Below, one piece after another: positions 1 to 5,536 of a stretch of 6,717 nucleotides of DNA (position 1 is the stretch's first letter; each line of letters starts with the position of its first letter). Source of the stretch: Flavobacterium sp. (GTDB taxonomy: Bacteria > Bacteroidota > Bacteroidia > Flavobacteriales > Flavobacteriaceae); assembly GCA_030152225.1 (NCBI GenBank), contig JASLHL010000069.1, positions 1-6,717 of the forward strand. Reading direction: 5' to 3'. The translations under genes were made by a program, and so were the position numbers. The notes beneath the pieces were generated by a model that saw only the letters and a list, made by a program, of their open reading frames with translations, ran no database searches and had not been told where the DNA came from.

Positions 1-2
1 TA

Positions 3-107
3 TGGGTTGATACTGCCAAGCCGCTATTATATTTAGCCTATGGGTCAAGACATCTACACAATCTAATTGGTCAGAAAAGAGAAAAACCCTACCTTAGTGA
101 CCTTTAA
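3..107 (+). CDS. 3' end of an unidentified protein gene (partial)
   Basis: One plus-strand frame stays open from the window edge for 34 codons and stops with TAA at 105-107, giving a C-terminus that ends in KREKPYLSDL. The other two plus frames and all minus frames are interrupted by stops in this stretch. The stop lies 18 bases before the ptpA start, which would suit co-transcription. I do not recognise the protein family. A run of 34 open codons can arise by chance in a short stretch, so this rests mainly on the normal-looking codon mix and the tight spacing to ptpA. The start lies outside the window. Confidence 0.5.
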   Translation, partial: WVDTAKPLLYLAYGSRHLHNLIGQKREKPYLSDL

Positions 108-125
108 AATTAATCACTTCATAGA

Positions 126-2318
126 ATGAAAAAAATACAATTACTTGCCCTAGCTTTACTTACAGGTAATTTACTTTTTGCACAACGCAATCTTACCATG
201 CAAGAAGCGACGTTAGGCCAGTACACTTCTTTTGCACCAGAGCAATTAACACAACCGAGCTGGAAGGATACCCATGCTTTCACTCACTTAAATGCAAAAC
301 GAGACAGCTTATTCATCCGTACACAAGCGGTAAACTGGACACCTACCTTTTTACTTCGCGTAACGGACTTGCAAACGGCAATCGCTAATTCGACACAAGA
401 AGCCACATTCAAACTGACTTCTTTCCCTAGTGATTTAGCTTGGAAAAATGAAAGTACTTTAACTTTTTCTGCAATAGATACAGCGAAAAAGTTCCGCTGG
501 TTGTTTCACTATAACACCCAAGATCAAAAGGTTACTCTAATTCAAAAGGTTCCAGTTCACGGACAAGAATACCTTGTATCGAGAAATAAAGAATACGTTG
601 CTTGGTTAAATGAGAACAACATTGAAATTGCGGATAAGAAAGGGCAGCTAATCGCTGTAACGCAAGATACAGACAAGGCCATTGTCAATGGTAGTTCCAA
701 TACTCACCGCAATGAATTTGGCATCAACAAGGGCATGTGGTGGAGTCCTAAACAAGAACAATTACTCTACTATAGAAACGATCAAGCAGAGGTAACGGAT
801 TATCCTTTAGTACAATGGGATCCCAGAGTAGCGGAAAATAAAAACATCAAATATCCGATGGCGGGTATGGCGAATGAACGCGTTTCTCTTGTGATTTATG
901 ATGTATACACAGCGAACAAAGTTACCTTACAAACAGGAGATCAAGACCAGTTTTTGACCATGGTAACTTGGGATCCATCGGGCAATTACGTCTATGTAGG
1001 GGTATTAAATCGCGAGCAAAACCACTTAAAACTCAATAAATACAACGCTGCAACAGGTGCTTTAGAAGCGACGCTATTCGAGGAGAAATCAACAACCTAT
1101 ACTGAGCCTTCACAAGGATTGGTTTTCAATCCAGAAGACAATAAATCGTTTATTTATTTATCTGAGAAAGACGGATACCGTCAAATGTATTTGTATTCAA
1201 CAGAAGGTAAATTAATCAAATCTTTAGGTCATGAAGATGTGATTGTTGCTGATTTGATCGGTTTTGATGCCGAGGGTAAAAACATATACTACACGGGAGT
1301 AACCAACCAAGGTTTAGATCGACAAATTTTTAAAGTCAACATCAAAAAGGGGAAAACGGAGCAAATTACTACACTTTCGGGTACACATGAGGCTTTATTT
1401 AACCAAGATAAAAGCTTGTTCCTCGATGCGTTCAACAGCTATGATGTTCCCAATCGCGTGGCTTTGGTTCAGACATCCAATCAAAAAGAAGTAGAATTAC
1501 TTCGAGCCAAAGATCCCTACCAAGGCGTTGTTAGCTTACCTAAAACAGAAATCATAACACTAACAGCAGCAGATGGAAAAACACCGCTAAATGCTCGTGT
1601 GATTTACCCAGCTAATTTCGATGCCAACAAAACCTATCCTGTGATGGTTTATGTGTACGGTGGACCACATGCGCAGTTAATTACCAATACGTGGTTAGCG
1701 GGTTCTTCGTTATTCTTCCACTATATGGCGCAACAAGGCTATCTTGTATTTACGGTCGATAACAGAGGAAGCTTTAACCGAGGAAGAGATTTTGAACACG
1801 TTATTCACCGTCAATTGGGACAAAATGAAATGGCGGATCAACTGGTTGGGGTGAAATACTTACAGACATTACCTTATGTAGATCAGAATAAAATAGGGGT
1901 ATATGGATGGAGTTTTGGTGGATTCATGACAACAACTTTATCGGTGAACTACCCTTCTATTTTTAAAGTTGGTGTTGCTGGTGGACCTGTAATGGACTGG
2001 AAGATGTACGAAATCATGTATGGCGAACGCTATATGGATACGCCTCAAGAAAACCCAGAAGGGTACGAACGCACAAGTCTATTAAACAAAGCGTCAAAAC
2101 TAGACAATAAGCTATTGATTATTCATGGAGCACAAGATCCTGTAGTGGTACAACAACACTCCATGTTGTTTATTGAAGCGTGTATCAAAGCCAATAAGCA
2201 AGTGGATTATTTCTTGTATCCAAACCACGAGCACAATGTTAGAGGTTTAGATCGCGTACATTTGAATACAAAAATTGCGCAATACTTCTTTGATCACTTG
2301 GCTCAACCAATGCCTTAA
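126..2318 (+). CDS. ptpA: Prolyl tripeptidyl aminopeptidase, secreted (peptidase family S9)
   Basis: This 730-aa exopeptidase probably removes Xaa-Xaa-Pro tripeptides from free N-termini in the periplasm or at the cell surface. Residues 1-19 form a signal peptide (KK, hydrophobic core, FA/Q cleavage). About 30-470 is the DPP4-type beta-propeller and about 480-725 the alpha/beta hydrolase. The catalytic triad is Ser596 in GWSFGG, Asp671 in HGAQDPVVV and His703 in NHEHNVRG; Tyr511 in YGGPHAQ fits the oxyanion tyrosine. From memory of Porphyromonas gingivalis PtpA (732 aa; S603, D678, H710), the spacing matches at a constant offset of 7. Its amino-terminus-binding Glu205 and Glu636 correspond to Glu197 (HRNEFGI) and Glu629 (YEIMYGER). 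The DPP4 double-Glu motif is absent, which favours tripeptidyl over dipeptidyl activity. GWSF replaces the more usual GWSY. The start is the only ATG giving a complete signal peptide, and no Shine-Dalgarno is present. Family is very likely; exact specificity is inferred. Confidence 0.93.
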   Translation: MKKIQLLALALLTGNLLFAQRNLTMQEATLGQYTSFAPEQLTQPSWKDTHAFTHLNAKRDSLFIRTQAVNWTPTFLLRVTDLQTAIANSTQEATFKLTSFPSDLAWKNESTLTFSAIDTAKKFRWLFHYNTQDQKVTLIQKVPVHGQEYLVSRNKEYVAWLNENNIEIADKKGQLIAVTQDTDKAIVNGSSNTHRNEFGINKGMWWSPKQEQLLYYRNDQAEVTDYPLVQWDPRVAENKNIKYPMAGMANERVSLVIYDVYTANKVTLQTGDQDQFLTMVTWDPSGNYVYVGVLNREQNHLKLNKYNAATGALEATLFEEKSTTYTEPSQGLVFNPEDNKSFIYLSEKDGYRQMYLYSTEGKLIKSLGHEDVIVADLIGFDAEGKNIYYTGVTNQGLDRQIFKVNIKKGKTEQITTLSGTHEALFNQDKSLFLDAFNSYDVPNRVALVQTSNQKEVELLRAKDPYQGVVSLPKTEIITLTAADGKTPLNARVIYPANFDANKTYPVMVYVYGGPHAQLITNTWLAGSSLFFHYMAQQGYLVFTVDNRGSFNRGRDFEHVIHRQLGQNEMADQLVGVKYLQTLPYVDQNKIGVYGWSFGGFMTTTLSVNYPSIFKVGVAGGPVMDWKMYEIMYGERYMDTPQENPEGYERTSLLNKASKLDNKLLIIHGAQDPVVVQQHSMLFIEACIKANKQVDYFLYPNHEHNVRGLDRVHLNTKIAQYFFDHLAQPMP

Positions 2319-2341
2319 TCGATCAAAATAAACATATACAT

Positions 2342-2375
2342 AAGAGGGTGTCCCAAAAGGGCACCCTCTTTTTTT
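2342..2375 (+). terminator. Intrinsic terminator of ptpA
   Basis: AAGAGGGTG (2342-2350) pairs with CACCCTCTT (2362-2370). CCC (2352-2354) pairs with GGG (2359-2361) around an AAAA loop, with one bulged T at 2351. A run of T follows to 2375. It begins 23 bases after the ptpA stop. The stem is GC-rich and the T-run lies on the plus strand only, so the direction is clear. Confidence 0.93.
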
Positions 2376-2402
2376 ACCGTCATATGAACCAGCTATCGTC
2401 GG

Positions 2403-2456
2403 TAGTGCACCCTTGTACTTCCCTAGTAACTGCTTAGTGAGTCCATAGTGACACTA
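2403..2456. repeat. Degenerate 11-bp tandem repeat, about five units
   Basis: Successive units start with TAGTG at 2403, TTGTA at 2413, TAGTA at 2424, TAGTG at 2435 and TAGTG at 2446. The spacings are 10, 11, 11 and 11 bases, and the bases between are mostly C- and T-rich (CACCC, CTTCCC, ACTGCT, AGTCCA). The units have diverged but the register holds. The array lies in the gap between the ptpA terminator and the next gene and has no open frame of note. Related units run in the opposite direction at 2481-2502. Confidence 0.6.
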
Positions 2457-2480
2457 TAAAAAAGTCTTGTTTTAATAGAC

Positions 2481-2502
2481 TCAGTATGGCCCCAGTATGG
2501 AC
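2481..2502. repeat. Two adjacent 11-bp repeat units, inverted relative to 2403-2456
   Basis: TCAGTATGGCC (2481-2491) and CCAGTATGGAC (2492-2502) are two abutting 11-mers that share CAGTATGG. Read on the minus strand they become GTCCATACTGG and GGCCATACTGA. These resemble GTCCATAGTGA in the first array (2441-2451), so the two clusters face each other across about 25 bases. Confidence 0.55.
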
Positions 2503-2578
2503 CCATTACCTATCATTCCCTTCCAATTCTACCAGCAACTAGAACAAGTGATTCTGTTCTCTTTTATTTTTACAAAAT

Positions 2579-2605
2579 AGCCTGTATAAAAAAATTATAC
2601 AGGCT
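2579..2605 (-). terminator. Perfect 11-bp hairpin, probable terminator of the 2668-3201 gene
   Basis: AGCCTGTATAA (2579-2589) pairs perfectly with TTATACAGGCT (2595-2605) around an A5 loop. It lies 62 bases downstream of the minus-strand stop at 2668. On the minus strand the stem is followed by ATTTTGTAAAAA, an interrupted T-run, so termination is plausible but not textbook. A second hairpin, CTTATTC/GAATAAG (2632-2638 with 2643-2649, loop AAAG), lies between this one and the gene and could protect the mRNA 3' end. Confidence 0.6.
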
Positions 2606-2667
2606 TGACAAACTAAAAAAACGCATCAATTCTTATTCAAAGGAATAAGCAATTTTATTTTTATCTT

Positions 2668-3201
2668 TTAACACAGAAACATTTCCAATGAAGGAGCTTG
2701 TATGGCAACTAGCTGCTGGCTGGTATACAGCAACTGAAAGACCAACTCATCATCGACACATCCCCTTTCAGATTCAGCTGAATCGAGATACTCTTCTAAC
2801 AATTCTTCTAGACTATCCACATCGTCATAAAACAAGGCATTGAGCCACACAATATGTCCTGTCAATCGTCCTTTGGTAATTTCGGCATATTGATTTCCTT
2901 TATGATCTTGAGCAAAAACAAACAAATAGTCCGATAAGATACAGTCTTCATTGCGTTCAATGACATCCAGTGTATCATCTATCCCATCAAAAGTATACCA
3001 TTCTACTATCCCCTCTACTGCTTCCAAGGGAATCGCTGAACGCACCAGGTTATGCATCCCTTTTCCTTGACTTTGAACGAGTAACAATTTTCGCATCTCA
3101 TCAGAAAATCCAAATCGCACTTGCAATTTATTGACTTCCTTGCCAGTGGGAATGCTTACACCAGCATCCACAAAAAAACTATGTTTATAATACTGTTTCA
3201 T
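2668..3201 (-). CDS. SUKH (SMI1/KNR4)-like protein, possible orphan immunity protein
   Basis: A 177-aa acidic, soluble protein with no signal peptide or membrane segment. I do not recognise it as a named protein. The middle part (about residues 60-142) resembles the SUKH fold: a hydrophobic strand and turn YLFVFAQDHKGNQYAEI (about 92-108), then GHIVWLNA (115-122), then an acidic DDVDSLEELLEEYLD segment (126-140). That order is the usual SUKH core of strand, Gly/Asp-rich turn, strand and 'sfeefl' helix. Many SUKH proteins neutralise polymorphic or contact-dependent toxins, but no toxin gene lies beside this one, so immunity is only an inference. The ATG at 3199-3201 follows an A-rich stretch without a Shine-Dalgarno. 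It lies 111 bases downstream of the AraC-type regulator gene on the same strand and may share its transcript. No clear promoter was seen in that gap. The frame is convincing; the family call is tentative. Confidence 0.82.
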   Translation of the reverse strand: MKQYYKHSFFVDAGVSIPTGKEVNKLQVRFGFSDEMRKLLLVQSQGKGMHNLVRSAIPLEAVEGIVEWYTFDGIDDTLDVIERNEDCILSDYLFVFAQDHKGNQYAEITKGRLTGHIVWLNALFYDDVDSLEELLEEYLDSAESERGCVDDELVFQLLYTSQQLVAIQAPSLEMFLC

Positions 3202-3312
3202 CTGCTTTCTTTTGATATACTAAATTTCATCAAAAAAACAATACCACCAACGGCTACACAATAAGATAACTTTTTGGTAACACGCTAGAAACAGGCCAAT
3301 TGAAAAAGAAAA
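3202..3312. other. 111-bp gap between the regulator and the SUKH-like gene
   Basis: No exact Bacteroidota -7 element (TAnnTTTG) was found upstream of the SUKH-like start on the minus strand. The only hairpin-like signal is ACCAA with TTGGT about 25-30 bases apart, before a T7 run at 3233-3239 (minus strand). Its stem is too weak to call a terminator. Read-through from the upstream gene is therefore possible. Confidence 0.35.
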
Positions 3313-4851
3313 CTAGTTTTTGTCCTTGATTTGTTCAATAAAAGTGGAAGGTGATAAACCTTTAATTCGCTTAAAAGTTATGGTAAAACGACTGTGAGAA
3401 GCAAATCCACATAAATCAGCCAGATAGCTAATTTTATACTTGAGCATCTCGGGATTTGCCTGAAGTACAGCAACGATATAATCAATGCGAAGCGTATTGA
3501 TATAGCTAGAGAAGTCTGTATGCTTGTGGTGTTTAATCACATAGGATAAGTAGCGGTGATTGACCCCAATTTGACTTGCGAGTTTACTCAGTGAAATTTC
3601 GTGCTTTAAGTATCCCTGTTGTTGTTCAAAGGTCTTAATTCCTTGGAGAATCAATTCTTCCATCTCTTTGGAAATATAGTTGTAATCCACGCTTTTGTCG
3701 CTTTTCACTTGTTCTACTTCGCTCTCCGTTTTAGGTTCTGGCTCAACAGCCGCGACTGCTTGGCTCTTGTGACTTCGCTTGGCCAACTGTCGCTTGTGAT
3801 ATAAAGACAAGGATAAAAACAGCAGAATCCCTCCTCCTATGGATAGGCTATATAAAACGTAGTTTTTGTAAGCCACAGAGATTTCACCTTCTTTCTCATA
3901 GTAGGACTCTACGAGGTAATTGGCAATTTTAGCTTGTACGGCAAATTCTTGTTCCACAAGTTGCACATATTTTTCATTGTACTTAACATACTGCTCTGTA
4001 TCTTCTATCTGTTTTGCATACTCTTTTAAAGATGCAAAAACTTGTTTTTTCAAAGCGAGAAAACCCGATTGTTCGGCTACCTCATTAGCCTTAGTTAAAA
4101 ACAATAAGGACGTTTCATAATCTTGGCTTTTTAAATAAGAAACACCTAAGTTATTGTATATAAATCCTTTTAATGGACTTTGGGGGTTATTAGAAGCTTG
4201 CAGTTCAGCCAAAGCTTGTTCGAGTATTTTCACTGCATGATTCACTTTTCCGAGTTTCATGTAGTTTTCCCCAATTAATTGATCGGTACTTGCGAGATAA
4301 AAAAAACGCTGTTCAACATTTTCTACTTTTTCAAATTCGAGTCGTCCTTTACTTAACGAGGTGATTGCATCAGTAAACCGCGTACCTGTCATGTGGTAGT
4401 ACGCTTGTTCTTGTTGTAGATTTCCCTTTAAAATAGCCAATTCTAAGGGATCTTTCATCAACTTACTCCAATGTTTAGCTTTCACCAAGGACAACTTACC
4501 TAAACTTTCGATTCCATTTTCGCGATACAGGGTGGATAAGGCCCCTTGAATTCTCGCTTGCAAATTGATATGACGTACACTGGCAGCAAGGCTATCCGCC
4601 TTTTTTAAGGTTAAGATCGCTTTATCCCGCACCCCGTACTGTCGCAGTAAAGATGCCTTTAACAGGCTAACCTCTATTTGTTGCACAGGCGTACTTGCTA
4701 ATTGTTCTAAATCAGAAATATGCATCAAAACATCTTGGGGTGTATCAGTCAAAACAACCTTCGTTGTATGTAAATAAAGGCTATCGAATGCATTATTTTG
4801 AGCGTAGCCAGAAACAGTAACCAGAATACAAAATATTATTCTAAAGTTCAT
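3313..4851 (-). CDS. Membrane-tethered TPR/AraC-family transcriptional regulator
   Basis: A 512-aa one-protein sensor-regulator. Residues 1-17 form a signal peptide or first membrane segment (NFR, hydrophobic core, YA/Q). About 25-300 is an all-helical TPR-type region; the clearest units are near 190-222 (ENYMKLGKVNHAVKILEQAL) and 227-262 (NNLGVSYLKSQDYETSLLFL). A transmembrane helix covers about 330-350 (YVLYSLSIGGGILLFLSLSL) and is followed by basic YHKRQLAKR, placing the C-terminus in the cytoplasm. A Pro/Glu/Lys-rich linker covers about 365-385. The AraC DNA-binding domain spans about 410-508, with helix-turn-helix 1 near 420-441 (LASQIGVNHRYLSYVIK) and helix-turn-helix 2 near 472-496 (ISYLADLCGFASHSRF, then FKRIKGLSPSTF). 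The layout implies periplasmic TPRs that sense a ligand or partner while DNA is bound at the membrane. Such proteins are common in flavobacteria, usually with unknown targets. A possible promoter lies at 5031-5038. Confidence 0.94.
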   Translation of the reverse strand: MNFRIIFCILVTVSGYAQNNAFDSLYLHTTKVVLTDTPQDVLMHISDLEQLASTPVQQIEVSLLKASLLRQYGVRDKAILTLKKADSLAASVRHINLQARIQGALSTLYRENGIESLGKLSLVKAKHWSKLMKDPLELAILKGNLQQEQAYYHMTGTRFTDAITSLSKGRLEFEKVENVEQRFFYLASTDQLIGENYMKLGKVNHAVKILEQALAELQASNNPQSPLKGFIYNNLGVSYLKSQDYETSLLFLTKANEVAEQSGFLALKKQVFASLKEYAKQIEDTEQYVKYNEKYVQLVEQEFAVQAKIANYLVESYYEKEGEISVAYKNYVLYSLSIGGGILLFLSLSLYHKRQLAKRSHKSQAVAAVEPEPKTESEVEQVKSDKSVDYNYISKEMEELILQGIKTFEQQQGYLKHEISLSKLASQIGVNHRYLSYVIKHHKHTDFSSYINTLRIDYIVAVLQANPEMLKYKISYLADLCGFASHSRFTITFKRIKGLSPSTFIEQIKDKN

Positions 4852-4938
4852 TAAATCGCACTTTTTAAGCTAATTCAGGATAAGAATGGCTTATATTTAT
4901 TATAATAGAAATTTATAGACTGTACTACTTTGCTATAG

Positions 4939-4986
4939 GCTACATTCTTCGATGCGTTCTCACCGGAGGAGTATTACATGTAAAGC
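4939..4986 (+). ncRNA. Candidate structured RNA element hiding a Shine-Dalgarno and start-stop ATG-TAA
   Basis: Read on the plus strand, an extended hairpin forms. GC-TACAT (4939-4945) pairs with ATGTA-AA-GC (4978-4986, two bulged A). After an internal loop, ATGC (4952-4955) pairs with GTAT (4971-4974), then TTCTC (4957-4961) pairs with GAGGA (4966-4970) around an ACCG loop. Two of the pairs are G-U wobbles that would become A-C mismatches on the minus strand, so the structure favours plus-strand RNA. The stem contains GGAGGA (4965-4970), 7 bases before ATG (4978-4980), which is followed at once by TAA. The stretch is visibly richer in G and C than its surroundings. No family was recognised; it should be compared with flavobacterial RNA motifs such as Flavo-1. 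The structure was folded by eye only. Confidence 0.35.
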
Positions 4987-4990
4987 AACT

Positions 4991-5018
4991 CAAAAAAGCC
5001 TATGTAAAAACATAGGCT
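4991..5018 (-). terminator. Perfect terminator-like hairpin pointing toward the regulator gene
   Basis: AGCCTATGT (4997-5005) pairs perfectly with ACATAGGCT (5010-5018) around an AAAA loop. On the minus strand it is followed by TTTTTT (complement of 4992-4997) and then G, the classic intrinsic terminator form. The plus strand has no T-run after the stem. It sits about 140 bases upstream of the regulator start on the same strand. It would therefore end a minus-strand transcript coming from above 5018, or act as an attenuator in the regulator's leader. Confidence 0.7.
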
Positions 5019-5030
5019 GAATATCAAACA

Positions 5031-5038
5031 CAAATATA
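5031..5038 (-). promoter_or_regulatory. Exact Bacteroidota -7 promoter element (TATATTTG)
   Basis: The minus strand reads TATATTTG, an exact match to the Bacteroidota -7 consensus TAnnTTTG. The nearest TTTG upstream is only 13 bases away (complement of 5052-5055), shorter than the usual 17-23, so the -33 element is not convincing. Transcription would start near 5024 and run through the 4991-5018 hairpin toward the AraC-type gene, giving a leader of about 170 nt. Confidence 0.35.
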
Positions 5039-5131
5039 GTAACACAAAAATCAAATTGGGGACCTGAATCTATTTTTTAATCGACGATTTATTACTCATA
5101 TTCTTTTCGTGTTTTCAATCTAACTCATAAA

Positions 5132-5161
5132 TTTGTTATTTTATAACAAGAAAAATATTTG
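5132..5161 (+). promoter_or_regulatory. Possible plus-strand promoter (TTTG-N18-AATATTTG)
   Basis: TTTG (5132-5135) is followed after 18 bases by AATATTTG (5154-5161), one mismatch from TAnnTTTG, with spacing in the range used by flavobacterial promoters. The -7 element lies in an inverted repeat (AAATATTTG at 5153-5161, CAAATATTT at 5177-5185), and TTGTTAT/ATAACAA fills the spacer, so repressor sites are possible. Transcription would start near 5168. AT-rich DNA makes chance matches common. Confidence 0.3.
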
Positions 5162-5265
5162 CAGTCTTTCCTTTTACAAATATTTAACAAACTTTCGTTA
5201 ATTTAAAGAAATACGCTTTACGAATTGCGTAATACAACAAGGTAGCATCAAACTAATCCCATGAG

Positions 5266-5316
5266 AATCAAACCCTTGATTCCTATTTTTTTTTAGCACA
5301 AAATAGGGCGTTTTTT
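5266..5316 (+). terminator. Tandem hairpins followed by T6, candidate terminator or attenuator
   Basis: AATCAA (5266-5271) pairs with TTGATT (5276-5281) around ACCC. It is followed directly by CCTATTTT (5282-5289) pairing with AAAATAGG (5300-5307) around a 10-base loop. GCG and then TTTTTT (5311-5316) follow on the plus strand; the minus strand has no matching T-run. The second stem is mostly A-T, so its strength is modest. It could end a short RNA started near 5168. Confidence 0.45.
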
Positions 5317-5341
5317 CGTTCTAAATTCAATTTTTCTTCCT

Positions 5342-5427
5342 AAAAACCTATAAGTCCAGTAAGTGGGCTCATTTCTTGTTTGACGGTAGATCAGCATCAA
5401 AAAACGACTAGGTTTTTGAGTTTTTTT
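5342..5427 (+). ncRNA. Candidate structured RNA or leader with T7 tail
   Basis: AAAAACCTA (5342-5350) pairs perfectly with TAGGTTTTT (5409-5417), enclosing about 58 bases. Inside, GTCCA (5353-5357) pairs with TGGGC (5363-5367, including one G-U) around GTAAG, and TTTGA (5380-5384) pairs with TCAAA (5397-5401). GAG and TTTTTTT (5421-5427) follow the outer stem, so the element ends like an intrinsic terminator. It begins about 195 bases before the 163-aa gene on the same strand, so it is either a short RNA or an attenuating leader. It was folded by eye and no family was recognised. Confidence 0.35.
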
Positions 5428-5487
5428 CGTCATTTACCCGATATATACAACAATAATCCAAACAAATAAATCGTTTTAATAAGAATA

Positions 5488-5512
5488 ATACGCATAAAAA
5501 TACGTATATTTA
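5488..5512 (+). promoter_or_regulatory. Inverted repeat and weak -7 element before the 163-aa gene
   Basis: ATACG (5488-5492) and CGTAT (5503-5507) form an inverted repeat that overlaps TATATTTA (5505-5512), one base from TAnnTTTG. The element lies 24 bases before the ATG at 5537. No TTTG sits at a suitable -33 distance. The overlap would suit a repressor site. Confidence 0.3.
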
Positions 5513-5536
5513 AGAGTAAATAAAAAACCCATTGCC

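Larger units (their letters stand above)
4852..5536. other. 685-bp hairpin-rich region without a convincing protein gene
   Basis: The region lies between the divergent starts of the AraC-type regulator (minus) and the 163-aa gene (plus), and no ORF of credible length was found on either strand. Separate entries cover a structured element at 4939-4986, a minus-strand terminator-like hairpin at 4991-5018, a minus-strand -7 element at 5031-5038, a possible plus-strand promoter at 5132-5161 and plus-strand hairpins with T-runs at 5266-5316 and 5342-5427. Further inverted repeats are TTGTTAT/ATAACAA (5133-5139 with 5143-5149), AAATATTTG/CAAATATTT (5153-5161 with 5177-5185) and TTACG/CGTAA (5218-5222 with 5228-5232). 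ATCAAAC is directly repeated 20 bases apart (5247, 5267). The length and structure suggest regulatory RNA or long leaders. Confidence 0.6.

Noticed and set aside
3619..3804. 61-codon plus-strand ORF
   Set aside because: It lies wholly antisense within the AraC-type regulator gene, has no domain or promoter of its own, and its Phe/Leu-rich product is typical of a shadow frame.
3920..4120. 66-codon plus-strand ORF, rich in Cys and Ser
   Set aside because: It is also antisense to the regulator gene; the odd composition comes from reading the opposite strand of its helical region.
4952..5020. 22-codon plus-strand ORF (begins MRSHRRSITC) through the hairpins
   Set aside because: It reads through two hairpins, has unusual Arg/Cys-rich codon use and no ribosome-binding signal at its ATG. 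The structure explains the sequence better than coding does.
5133..5307. Possible CRISPR array from the repeated inverted elements
   Set aside because: The repeats differ in sequence and length, and there are no regular spacers or cas genes.
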